Source of the DNA: Rehmannia glutinosa
Lineage: Eukaryota; Streptophyta; Magnoliopsida; Lamiales; Orobanchaceae
Length of the DNA: 64,000 nucleotides
Assembly: GCA_016081115.2 (NCBI GenBank)
Contig: JABTTQ020003011.1
Location: 1 to 64,000 of the forward strand
Reading direction: 5' to 3'
Under the pieces are notes generated by a model. That model was given only the letters and a program-made list of their open reading frames with translations, was not told the DNA's origin and did no database searches. Positions 11,360 through 20,765 of the stretch are shown in pieces (positions within the stretch are counted from its first letter, which is position 1; every line of letters begins with the position of its first letter). Both the position numbers and the translations under genes were made by a program.

Positions 11360-12873
11360 ATGTTGGTGTTCTTTGCTTACATGATCAACAACAACTTTCG
11401 AGATGATTTCTTTTAGGCCCCTTGTCAATTATCATCATCCATGCCAAACTCCTCATGTTAACGTTAACATGCACCTTACAATATATGTAATCACATACAA
11501 AACTCTCACCAAAAACAACACACACTTTCACCAAAATCATCAATCTTAGCTTTTGGATTAGATACACGAATTAATTAATTAGTTACATACAAAAAGGTTC
11601 AATTGCTGTTGAAAAAACAAAACATACATGAATTGTTAGAGTTCAAAACATTAACTACATAAATATCAAAAATTTAATTATTTCATTCATGAATTCTTTA
11701 CTACCAAAAACTGAAATTCATTATCGTCAATTACAACAAGGTGACTCATTTGACCATTTTCATTCATTTCAACTTCTAAAGCACTATCACCACTAATACC
11801 AGGAGAAGTTAACCGTGGAGACCGGAGAGAATGTCTTTTGGAAAACCAATAATCTTTTTCACTGGCATCATTAACCTCATTTATTCCACCACCAACATCT
11901 AGGGCAACAGTTGGTATTGAGATTTCGTTTTTCGGCTACAAAGTAATAACGAACAGGATAATAATAGCTATTATTGTTTTTTTCCCACAAAGCGCAACCT
12001 TATTTAACATGTACCTTTAATGTCTCCCATTTTCCCCATTCACAAGGTATCCCGTAAGCTTGCCAAAGTAAAAACAAATTTCTAATCGAGATTCATCCTT
12101 AAAATCCATATAGAACCCAAACCCAAAATGACTATTTCTTTTTTCATATCACTACAAGACACTTTTTTTTTTATACACGTGCAAAACCATTAAGAGCACA
12201 CAATGTGTTATAAAAATTCCACACTCAAAGTTTTCCAAGTCCAACAATGAGTATACATAGACAAACAAAGAGAAGAAGACAAATAATCTAAGAACTCATA
12301 TCAAGAAAGTGACCTATTAAGTCGAAGTATGCAGTCATCAAATATGAGCCCCTATATCAAGAATCTATAAGGGCACACAATCAGAATCAATAAACCAAAA
12401 GAATTCTACACTTAAGTGCTCTAAATCCCTCCAAAAACCTCTTGGGTTAAGCGGAACATCATACACAGAGGCAACCAAGAAAACCCATACCAAGAATCGG
12501 GCGTGGGCGATCGGTAGGTTACTGGCGTAGCCCAAAATATTTTCCCCTAGCTCAACTATTGTTTCCTCTTATAAAATATATATATTTTTTTATTTTTTTC
12601 ATAGAGAAAACGGGACCAAGAAAAATTTGGGGTCTTGTGAAGGCATCCGCCAAGAATTGTAATTTCAAATCGTCATATCCAAATAATAAGATTGTTAATG
12701 TACAAAACCAATAAATACATTCATCATATATGAGATCCCGTATCAATGATCCAAAAGGGTACACATAGTGAATCAATAAATCAAAAGAACCTCATGCTCA
12801 ATTTATTCAAATATTCCGGGAAAATATTATTGATGATTTCGCTCCTGCCAGAATCAATTTTGATGGTTTAACA
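11360..12873. other. Intergenic DNA with one gene fragment
   Basis: Apart from the two exon-like segments at 11687-12058, nothing recognisable is seen. The sequence is AT-rich with scattered homopolymers. Confidence 0.5.
11687..12058 (-). pseudogene. Terminal exons of an unrecognised host gene (putative fragment)
   Basis: On the minus strand, 11935-11687 is an 83-codon frame ending in TGA. Its composition looks protein-like (segments such as IPTVALDVGGGINEV, WFSKRHSLRSPRLTSPG and SHLVVIDDNEFQFL). It is preceded by an AG acceptor in TTACTTTGTAG. An upstream segment, 12058-12015, reads AYGIPCEWGKWETLK in the matching phase and ends at an AAG/GT donor. This gives a plausible exon-intron-exon end of a gene. 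I do not recognise the family. No upstream exons or start were found between 12060 and 12870, so it is probably a relic, although a long upstream intron broken by the Gypsy insertion at 12879 cannot be excluded. Confidence 0.35.
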
Positions 12874-12878
12874 TAAAG

Positions 12879-13249
12879 TAATTTGAAAGAAAAACAATAA
12901 TTGATATTATTAATGTAGAAAACAAAACAAGAACGCGAAGTTCTCCTCAGGAAATCTCCCGCCCAGCTTAAAGCCGACAAACTCAAGTAATTCCAAAGTG
13001 TCTATATGAAATAATAATACTCACTTAAATAGCAACATAACCCTAAACCTAACCTACGGGCTTAAAGCCCAATAATAAGAAATAGTTAAAGAAATAATTA
13101 AACTAGGAAATCGAATCTAACTAAACTAGGAAATAACAATTGACCTTAATTAAACCTAACTAAACTAGGAAATAATAATTAACCTTAATTAAACCACCAA
13201 TAATTAAACTAAATAACCCTAATTAAATAATCAAAATCGATCTGTATCA
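12879..13249 (-). repeat. 3' LTR of the deleted Gypsy element
   Basis: 371 bp, repeated at 14001-14374 with small indels. Includes AT-rich tandem motifs (AACTAGGAAATAA) shared by both copies. Confidence 0.87.
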
Positions 13250-13261
13250 ACTCTCCACCCC
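13250..13261 (-). other. Polypurine tract of the deleted Gypsy element
   Basis: The minus strand reads GGGGTGGAGAGT directly before the 3' LTR, as expected for plus-strand DNA priming. Confidence 0.8.
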
Positions 13262-13343
13262 TTCGAAAACAGCCTTGTCCTCAAGGCTGAACTAAAGAAA
13301 CAACCCGCGAAAGTATCCCAAACTTCCCGATTATACGGCAAAA

Positions 13344-13740
13344 CTATACGTCCTTATAAAAAAGGACGCCATCGATTAACGATACGACCCTCGAGTCCGT
13401 TGCTTGCTTGTAAATATCGAATAGTTCGCAATATTTATTGTTATTGTGCACCTCCTTATGCAATTTCTGCCAATCAATCCAGAAAGATAAAAAGGTAGCG
13501 AACAACTTGTTGTCATCCTCCGAACGATGAGATAAGGCATCTGCCATGGATTTATCGGTCTTCGATGTATGATAAATGCGAGAGAAAGGCAGCCATGTAA
13601 TGAGGTTATCACCATAAACTATGGAAAAATCCATATGTCGGGACGCCAACAACGTGGTCTTGCCTGGATGCGCAACCGACTGCGCACGGGTAGCCGGAGA
13701 AGAGGGAGCTGATTCATCGTCGCCATCGAGTTCCCGATTT
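13344..13740 (-). pseudogene. Pol fragment: end of RNase H to pre-integrase (Ty3/Gypsy)
   Basis: The minus-strand frame contains KSMADALSHRSED, the conserved NxxADALSR region after Gypsy RNase H. It then reads FWIDWQKLHKEV...DSRVVSLIDGVLFYKD, the region leading to the integrase zinc finger. It stops there and is followed by the 3' non-coding leader to the polypurine tract. RT and integrase core are missing, so the element cannot move on its own. Confidence 0.75.
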
Positions 13741-13980
13741 TTATCGCTCAAAATAAGGTGATTCGTAGTAAGCCCAGACGTTGAATCTGCGCCACCATCG
13801 GTAGATGATCCTTTTCTCGTAATAAAGTCTCAATAATTCTTCAATTCGATCCAATTTTGAAATTCTCGCATTGATTTTGGCCATCTCCGCCCGCAACTCC
13901 TCAACACCCTTCTCTATCTTCTCAACGCGTAAATCCATACGTGTGGCGGCCATGGATTCGAATCGCAGGCCTAGGACCAT
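13741..13980 (-). pseudogene. Gag N-terminal fragment (Ty3/Gypsy)
   Basis: The minus-strand frame starts at Met 13980 (MVLGLRFESMAATRMDLR) or at the internal Met 13953. It contains the coiled-coil-like VEKIEKGVEELRAEMAKI, which is typical of the N-terminus of plant Gypsy Gag proteins. It runs about 80 residues before the deletion junction into the Pol fragment near 13740. Capsid and zinc knuckle are absent. Confidence 0.7.
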
Positions 13981-14000
13981 TTGATAGAGTCGAGGTAAAG

Positions 14001-14374
14001 TAATTTGAAAGAAAAAACAATAATTGATATTATTAATGTAGAAAACAAAACAAGAACGCGAAGTTCTCGGAAATCTCCCGCTTGACCTTAAAGCCGACAA
14101 ACTCAAGTAATTCCAAAGTGCCCTATATGAAATAATAATACTCACTTAAATAGCAACATAACCCTAAACCTAACCTACGGGCTTAAAGCCCAATAATAAG
14201 AAATAGTTAAACTAGAAAATAATTAAACTAGGAAAGCGAATCCTAACTAAACTAGGAAATAACAATTGACCTTAATTAAACCTAACTAAACTAGGAAATA
14301 ATAATTAACCTTAATTAAAATACCAATAATTAAACTAAATAACCCTAATTAAATAATCAAAATCGACCGTATCA
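14001..14374 (-). repeat. 5' LTR of the deleted Gypsy element
   Basis: 374-bp partner of 12879-13249. Its outer end (TGATAC on the minus strand) is followed by the TAAAG duplication. Confidence 0.87.
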
Positions 14375-14379
14375 TAAAG

Positions 14380-15122
14380 AGAGCCGATTAAAAAGAAAGA
14401 AAAAGAAAAAGAAAACTAATGACACCATAATTACATAAAGAATAAAAGAAAATGGTTAATCAAGTCCCATCCAAGAAAATATATATCAAGAGTCGATCAA
14501 TCAAAAGTCTCCAATTTAATTTCACATACCCTCCCACCCACATCTCCATATCATCGGTGTTGAAACAAATCCTTAATCATTATAGGAAAAAATAAAAGCA
14601 ATATCTCGAGAGTTCACATTAGGAGAAAACAATTTTCTCCAAGTATTCAGTTTTGATTTGGTCAACAATTGGTTTCTCAACAATTTTGTCCCAGTCTTAC
14701 CCTAATATTGATGGTATGATTGCATTCTAAACTCAAACAATTATAATAAGCAACAACAATGAGATTAAAATTATTAATTAGTGCAACTAAAAATGGATAA
14801 CATACTAATAGAATTGACATTGTATCACATATGTCAATTTCACAACCTAAGCGAAAACTTTATAAACTTGGCATCATACTTTGTATAAGATATGTATCCT
14901 CGCATTTATTTAAAAGATATTTTATGCTAGTTGTTTATTGTATTGATGAAACTAAAGTGAAGAAAAAAAAAGAAACTTATCTTCCAATGTTTAGGAAAAA
15001 TAAAAACTCGTATCATTTCCTTCCTAGTGCAATAAAAGTTATGTAAGTTACCAAACAAGGCTTGGATATTTACCCTGTTTCACATTCAAAATAAGAACAA
15101 ATTATATTTCACAACACGTATG
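14380..15122. other. Intergenic DNA, no gene seen
   Basis: AT-rich sequence with no recognisable frame, ending at the TRIM left LTR. Confidence 0.5.
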
Positions 15123-15317
15123 TGTTGAGATATGTCACTTGTGAGTTGTCCCACATTGATTAATTAAGGGAATAAAGTCCAGTTTATAACCCAAGTGAGC
15201 TACTCCTCCTATCACCAATTGGTTTTAGGATGGAACCTCACTTGGTGGACTTGGGCTCTCTCCCATATTGGGTACGCTTCATGTGTGGGACCGTACCAAG
15301 TCCCCCCGAATTTAACA
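15123..15317 (+). repeat. 5' LTR of the TRIM
   Basis: 195 bp, TG...CA. Differs from 15440-15633 at about five positions. Confidence 0.9.
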
Positions 15318-15329
15318 TGGTATCAAAGC
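15318..15329 (+). other. Primer-binding site of the TRIM
   Basis: TGGTATCAAAGC directly after the 5' LTR, one base from the usual initiator-Met primer site TGGTATCAGAGC. Confidence 0.88.
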
Positions 15330-15439
15330 AGGTCCATTGCTCGGCCCAAGGTGGGCCGTATCACATGATGTGATTGAGCATGGTGGATCCTGTTATGATA
15401 ATTAATGAATTGACGAAGGACTCACAAGTGAGGGGGGCG

Positions 15440-15633
15440 TGTTGAGATATGTCACTTGTGAGTTGTCCCACATTGATTAATTAAGGGAATAAAGTCCACT
15501 TTATAACCCAAGTGAGCTACTCCTCCTATCACCAATTGGTTTTAGGATGGAACCTCACTTGGTGGACTTGGGCTCTCTCCCATATTGTGTACGCTTCATG
15601 TGTGGGACCGCACCAAGTCCCCCGAATTTAATA
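15440..15633 (+). repeat. 3' LTR of the TRIM
   Basis: Begins TGTTGAGATATG immediately after the polypurine tract. The expected terminal CA reads TA. Confidence 0.88.
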
Positions 15634-17059
15634 AAGATGGATAAGCAAAAGTACTCATCTTGCAATAGTTTTATGGTTGTAATGTTCAACACTATCATCG
15701 TTTACGCCACTATCTCGCCCACTATTTAGCAGCCTATTTCATCACTAATCACCGATCAGATTTTTCTCGGTTCGTACTTTAGATTCTCGCCTTGATAGAA
15801 AGATTTTTCTGGTTTGGTTTTTTGTTGCACAACAATGAAGCCGTGAGATTATGCCTTGATCAAATTCTATTGCCAAAATGTAAGATGCAAATTCATAGAA
15901 AGAGTTTATACTGCCTTTGATTTCTGCCTTTGCTATTAAACCAACAAAAATAAAAAAACTTAATTTACATTTTCGCCATTCAAATTAATGCATCAGGTAT
16001 TTTGTCTGCAGAAATATTCATCCTTTTATAAGTGTAGAGATAGAGATAGATGTTACAAGCCAAAGCTACGGATGGAGTGGGGAAACCCTAAGAACAAGTT
16101 AAAAATTCTCAAAACATTCCCTGTTTTAAACGCATATATAACTCAGGATTTCCTTACGCCTTAGCAGATTAAATCTTAGAAAGAAGAAAAAGAAGAAAAT
16201 AAAGAATTAAAGAATCGAGAAATACAAAAAAAAAGGCATTCTCGGATATGAAAGCAAAATTTAGATGGAGTGAGAAAACCCAAGAACATCTAAAAATACT
16301 TAAAAAGAACAATTAGTTTTGAGGGGCAAAGTGTCCCCTGTTAACATTAATTTTTCTCTGAACCGATTTAGTCTTATTTTTCATCATACATCAATAAGAT
16401 CCTTTTCTTTTAGCTAATAGAATTAGAATCGAGTACTCTACATATTAAATGATCGCTTTGAGCCATATATTTCCGCACAATGACAACTTAGGGAAAACCT
16501 CTGTGGGCATTAAAATGTTGTCGAAAATTAATATAAAAATAGCTTCATTGCCATATAGCGTTTCCTTGTACGTTATGGCAAGCATCAGAATACATACAAT
16601 TAGACAAGCATAAGTGAAGTCTTATATCCCACCCAAGACCATATATAGGAGATGTGATCTAATCAATTATGTTGAAACAAAATCACCACATTTTGCATTA
16701 ATAGCTTTTGAAAATTTAGTCTTGGATTCCACAAAAGTATAGAAGCCTATGAAGAATGTCAATCTTTGTAAATTCTATTCGTAAGTTCATCGCCCAAATC
16801 GTAAACATGTGATTTCTTTTATGAGCTTAAAACTTCTTCTTTTTCCTTGATTTTATTCAAAATGTGTAGTTGTATATATTGTTTTATATAATAAACATCA
16901 ATACAAAGAGATTCTTGCCTCCAGAAGAATTTATAAGCAAATAATTTGAAATTGTTTATGACCGAGAGCAAATCTGTTATAGAAGAAACTCGATTAGTAA
17001 GGCCGACACTTCTAATCCACGAGATATCCGTTCAGGAAATCTAACAAATCCTGTTGCAT
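15634..17059. other. Intergenic DNA, no gene seen
   Basis: Mostly AT-rich. Two short similar segments (GATGGAGTG..AAACCC.AAGAAC near 16070 and 16265) suggest an old local duplication. No protein frame was recognised. Confidence 0.5.
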
Positions 17060-17500
17060 GATTTTTTTTCCCGTTCAGAGCAGGTGACATGTAAGAATTC
17101 CGTTATTTATTTTGTGCATTTGAAAGCCCTTCCCTGGAAAACTGATTTTGAATCCCCTTCGGTGTTTTTCGCGAGAGGAGATGAAAAATCCCGTTTCAGA
17201 AAATTTGACCTCGTTACTTGAATTTCTTTTCCCGTTCTGAGCAGTTGAGATAGAAAATCCCGTTAGTTTATTTATGCCTTTGATACCGCTTCCCTCGAAA
17301 TCTGATTTTGAATCCATTCGCTTCATTTTGTTTCATAGATGAGGTGTAAGAATCCGAGTAGTTTCTTTGTGGATTTGATAACTCTTCGAAATATGTTTTC
17401 TAATCCTTTTACTTGATTTTTTTCGCAGATGAGATGTAAGAATCCCTTTACTTTATTTGTGGCGTTGAATCCCTTCCTTTTCTGAATCCTTTTGCCCTTT
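17060..17500. repeat. Degenerate tandem repeat, about five copies
   Basis: A unit with the consensus elements AGATGAGATGTAAGAATCCC, then GT-rich TTTATTTGTG, then CCCTTCCCTxGAAA, then CTGATTTTGAATCC(C/A)TT, recurs near 17075, 17165, 17228, 17333 and 17425. Spacing is irregular, about 60-105 bp. The copies are diverged but keep the order of these blocks. Confidence 0.75.
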
Positions 17501-17935
17501 TTTTTCCTAGTTAGATCACACCTTTACATGTTGAATGTGCGAAGGCAAGGGGTGCCTTCCACGGCGGGAAGTTGGAATTTTGAAGGAAGGCTATTTTGGT
17601 AATTAAAATCGAAGGGGATTTTAGGTATTAACTATTTTTACAGATTATTCATCAATTTAGGATAGAAGAATAAGATCCAACATTTTTTAGCTGAAAAACA
17701 TGTTATAAGATGTAGGAGCTTATAACATCCACCCTTCAAATCGTCACCATTTAAACCACAGCCGCATGTTCTCAGTATACCTTTATACTCAAGAAAATAC
17801 ATGGTTAACCTGTCTCATTATCTTGCTTAAATTTCTGTGTCTAACTAGAATATATAATGAGGCTGTTTAAATATATTTTGTCTTATATGCTATATTGTTT
17901 TAAGCCATTTTGCATATTGTACGTCGAGTACCTGT
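17501..17935. other. Intergenic DNA, no gene seen
   Basis: No recognisable frame. The sequence becomes open in the frame of the following fragment from about 17880. Confidence 0.4.
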
Positions 17936-18145
17936 GTGAAACATGATTATATTAAGGTGACAAGCGACCTCACATACTTTGACTGCAAGAGATTGCCACT
18001 GATTCTGGAAAAGGAGATACTAAGCAGCGGCTTGCCTGTGTCAAACTGTGATGTTGTGCTAGATGGAGAAGATGCACCATATCAAGGGGGATATATGTGG
18101 GTGGACTGTGTGTTCCAGCAGGCTACTTCGACCACCCTCATCTAA
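17936..18145 (+). pseudogene. Orphan exon-like coding fragment, family not recognised
   Basis: A frame of about 70 codons ending in TAA has a clearly protein-like composition (DYIKVTSDLTYFDCKRL, PLILEKEILSSGLP, NCDVVLDGEDAPYQGGYMWV) and is unlike the surrounding AT-rich DNA. No ATG begins it: the frame is open further upstream, and the first possible start in it is GTG at 17936. It is therefore more likely an internal or last exon, or a relic. I do not recognise the family. It lies tail-to-tail with the F-box gene, whose extended end is at 18378. Confidence 0.4.
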
Positions 18146-18377
18146 TACCTTTTGAAAAGAAATGTGAGTAACATAATACTTTTCTAGGTCAATATAAATG
18201 CAAACAATGGTCATAGCCACAATAAGGGGAACAACCATAAATAGTTCATAAATCAATCTATGGAATAAACAAGACACATTCGAAAAGTTGTACTCAAAAG
18301 GCATGTTTGGCACCCAAAAACTAAACTTGCATTATTTCTGCACTGGACACAGCAAAACCTTAATATAATCTCAACTA

Positions 18378-18536
18378 CTAATAAGCATGGCAGATGGCCC
18401 CAGAGATATCACTCCATCTGGGGAAAACCAAACTCTCAACGTACCTTTCTTTACTATAAAGCGGAGACCTCACCGTTGCAAGATTGTCTAGTACCATTTC
18501 TGGTGCGTCCATGGAAAAAACTGCACGGCGAAGATC
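18378..18536 (-). pseudogene. Out-of-frame C-terminal extension of the F-box gene
   Basis: Directly after the stop of the F-box frame at 18535, the minus strand continues in the next frame for about 53 codons: CDLRRAVFSMDAPEM, then LYSKERYVESLVFPRWSD, ending in TAG at 18378. A 'YVESLV' element near the C-terminus is common in FBA-type F-box proteins, so this is probably the true end of the gene, separated by a +1 frame change near 18537. The frame change may be a real mutation, a sequencing error, or less likely an unrecognised intron. Confidence 0.7.
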
Positions 18537-19365
18537 ACACGAATTGAAAAGGTAAAATCATCAACTTAGTCCAAGATTCTCTGATGCCGTATTCTTTCAT
18601 TACCCAAATCTCGTAAAACTTGTTATTCAGCAACATTGCAGAAAGGCAACCAATTACTTCTCCAATTGTGAAGGAATGATGAGTTTGTCTAATCATAGGT
18701 GGTCCTGGAATCTCACCAATCGTCTCCTGCTGTAAATCATACGACAGAATTGTGCAGCTTGATAAGGCATATGATCCATTTACAGGCCAATGGACAGTGC
18801 CATTGTAAAGGGTCCCTATTCGCTCAAAGTAACGGTAGGTCTTTTGGATTTTTTGTGTTGATTTCCAACTACCATTGTCGATGTATGGCCTGATAAGGTG
18901 CATGTGAGACGTATTACCTATAATCAACTTGTACTCATCGTCGCTGTCACCACGGCCAAACCAGAAACAATTGATTAAATACAAGGGTCTCTTTGTAGGG
19001 ATACATGCCGTTTTACGAATTGCTGGATTAGATAGATGAATGATCCCCTGTGTTCGATTGTATCTACACACCAATCCATCACAACTGCCAACAAATTCCA
19101 TCAAGTTATCCCTGGGCAATTTTTCTTTGGGAGTGATAAAACTCTTACAGGGGCCGAAGACCCATCTCTCATAGTGGATGGCCCTGAAAACAGACTTGTT
19201 TAAATGTTGTTGGATCAAGTGTTGGCTTGAAATAACTTGACACCATGTCTTGCACACGGACTTGAATCTTATGAGATCTTTCACTCGGAGTCTTGACAGG
19301 ATTTCTTCAAGGATTTCTGTAGGCAACTGTACCACCACAACTGCTGCTTTTTTGTTGCTTTCCAT
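18535..19365 (-). CDS. F-box protein with F-box-associated (FBA, type 1) domain
   Basis: The 276-residue frame starts at ATG 19365 (MESNKKAAVVVVQLPTEI). Residues about 13-52 are an F-box (LPTEILEEILSRLRVKDLIR, then FKSVCKTW), which in this family binds SKP1 in an SCF ubiquitin ligase. Residues about 90-276 match the FBA substrate-recognition region (SCDGLVC, LSNPAIRKT, NGTVHWPVNG, ILSYDLQQETIGEIP, IWVMKEYGIRESWTKL). The frame ends early at 18535 by an apparent frameshift; with the adjoining segment the protein would be about 330 residues, near the usual 350-400. No intron is visible, which is typical of this large plant family. The substrate is unknown. A Mutator-like element begins about 380 bp upstream of the start codon and may have altered its promoter. 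Whether the gene is functional is uncertain. Confidence 0.88.
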   Translation of the reverse strand: MESNKKAAVVVVQLPTEILEEILSRLRVKDLIRFKSVCKTWCQVISSQHLIQQHLNKSVFRAIHYERWVFGPCKSFITPKEKLPRDNLMEFVGSCDGLVCRYNRTQGIIHLSNPAIRKTACIPTKRPLYLINCFWFGRGDSDDEYKLIIGNTSHMHLIRPYIDNGSWKSTQKIQKTYRYFERIGTLYNGTVHWPVNGSYALSSCTILSYDLQQETIGEIPGPPMIRQTHHSFTIGEVIGCLSAMLLNNKFYEIWVMKEYGIRESWTKLMILPFQFV

Positions 19366-19745
19366 CGATCATCCTTTTTCTTCAGAGCAGGAATAATATG
19401 TATCAAGTTATATTAATGGTTTGCAACAAAAATAGAGCATTCTATAGTAACTATTTAAGAGAAATATTTTTCAAATCATGTATCCCTCATTCAGTAATGT
19501 CTCAAACAACAATATTTGAACAGAATGTAAGAAATGGCAACAATATTGTTTAAATTCAAATTCATACAAATAGCAAAAGATAACAAAAAGGCCGGTCTCA
19601 TTAAGTATATTAAAACAAGTATCACAGCACAAATACACACACACACACAAATTCCTTTTTCTTTTCTTTTCTTTTTTGGTCATAAATCACGCAGACATTG
19701 ATAAAAGATCTAATTAGACAAGAAAATAACTACCAGAAAATCATC
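19366..19745. other. Upstream region of the F-box gene, bounded by a MULE
   Basis: 380 bp between the F-box ATG and the MULE terminus, AT-rich with a short (CA)n at about 19633-19650. A promoter is expected here, but no TATA element could be assigned with confidence. The last nine bases (19737-19745) are the MULE target-site duplication. Confidence 0.5.
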
Positions 19746-19860
19746 GGGAAATTAGGTAAAATACCCCCAACAAGGGGTATTAAGGAAAAATACCCCTTCA
19801 TTATTAAACAATGAAAAATACCCTTTTTCTTCCCGAAAAGTCTAAAATGCCCTTATATTT
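19746..19860. repeat. Left TIR of MULE-1
   Basis: Pairs with the minus strand of 26379-26493. The first 32 bases are identical, and similarity continues through ATACCCC, TTATTAA and CTAAAATG blocks to about 115 bp. Confidence 0.92.
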
Positions 19861-20359
19861 AAAAAAAAAAAAAAAAAAGGAAAAGAATATGAATAGGCGG
19901 AACCCTTCATTTGCCCATTTCTCTCTCTCCCTCTCACGTCCGACTCATCTTCCATTCTTCTCACCTTCCAAACCATGTCCGACTCCTTCGCTTTTTCTCT
20001 CTTCGACACGCGAACGTCCTCACGAGAACCTATTCCGACGAGCACTGTTCGACGAGTTGTTGGACGTCTCCGTTAGTGTTATCCATCGCGATTGTTTGAC
20101 GTCTCCGTTTTTGAAAATCAAAGGTCATTCTTCGGTTGAAAAGGTTTGTTGTTTCATTTTCTTCTCTTATATGTTTATTTTAGTTAGTTTTTTTGAACCA
20201 TTTTGGGTTTTGTTTTGAAAACAAAATAATAAACGATTTAGGGTTTCGTTATATGACTCCAAACGAGATTTAACGTTAAATGATTCATGTTTTGCGGAGT
20301 TAATGGTGTGTTTAGGTTGGAATGTGCATGTACTTGGCTTTATTCCAACATTTTTTTGT

Positions 20360-20450
20360 TGCCCACCTATTAGCCATGTGCTTTGCCCACGGCGTTGCCC
20401 ACATGAGTGCCCACGTCGTTGCCCACTTCAGTGCCCACTTCTTTCCCCAC
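20360..20450 (+). repeat. 12-bp-phased TGCCCAC array A
   Basis: TGCCCAC or a near variant begins at 20360, 20372, 20384, 20396, 20408, 20420, 20432 and 20444, exactly every 12 bp. The 5-nt spacers differ (ggcgt, atgag, gtcgt, ttcag and so on). Confidence 0.93.
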
Positions 20451-20554
20451 TTTATGGAGTCTGTGATGTGTTGTGTGGAGTCCAGTAGAGTCTATAATGT
20501 GTTTTTAGGTTGACATATGTATGGATTTGGGTGTTTTCATGAATTTTTAATCTT

Positions 20555-20765
20555 GCCCACCTATTTGCCTTGCCTACATGTTTGCCTACTTGTATCTAAC
20601 ACTACTTTGTGGAGTCCGTGACGTGTTGTGTGGATTTTATGATCATATTGCAGAGAGTCTATAATGTGTTTTTAGGTTGGAATATGTATGGACTTGGGTG
20701 TTTTTGATAATTTTTCATCTTGCCCACCTATTTGCCTTGCATTACGCCCACATGTGTGACTACTT
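20555..20765 (+). repeat. TGCCCAC/TGCCTAC array B (two short runs)
   Basis: Two short runs of the motif (about 20555-20600 and 20718-20762) lie within two copies of a locally duplicated segment (TTTTTAGGTTG...TATGTATGGA...). Confidence 0.75.

Larger units (their letters stand above)
12879..14374 (-). mobile_element. Internally deleted Ty3/Gypsy retrotransposon
   Basis: Direct repeats of 371 and 374 bp (12879-13249, 14001-14374) flank a 751-bp interior. The 5-bp sequence TAAAG borders both outer ends (12874-12878 and 14375-14379). On the minus strand, a polypurine tract GGGGTGGAGAGT (13261-13250) immediately precedes the downstream LTR, which begins TGATAC. The interior fuses the N-terminal part of a Gag-like protein to a short Pol segment, so most of Gag, protease, RT, RNase H and integrase is missing. 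The inner LTR end reads CAAATTA rather than ...CA. No Met-tRNA primer site was found next to the 5' LTR. Confidence 0.85.
15123..15633 (+). mobile_element. TRIM (terminal-repeat retrotransposon in miniature)
   Basis: Two direct repeats of about 195 bp (15123-15317 and 15440-15633) begin TGTTGAGATATG and enclose only 122 bp. The interior starts with a Met-tRNA-type primer site TGGTATCAAAGC (15318-15329). It ends with the purine tract GTGAGGGGGGCG (15428-15439) directly before the second LTR. There is no coding capacity. This is the defining TRIM architecture. A clean target-site duplication was not seen, and the distal LTR ends in TA rather than CA. Confidence 0.9.

Noticed and set aside
15123..15633. 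Cassandra-type TRIM with a 5S rRNA-derived LTR
   Set aside because: A TAGGATGGAACCTC segment looks slightly like the 5S internal promoter, but the A-box and intermediate element could not be matched, so this is left as a generic TRIM.
20360..20450. CRISPR-like appearance (regular short repeats with variable spacers)
   Set aside because: A 7-bp core with 5-nt spacers in a plant MULE, with no cas genes, is far outside CRISPR dimensions.
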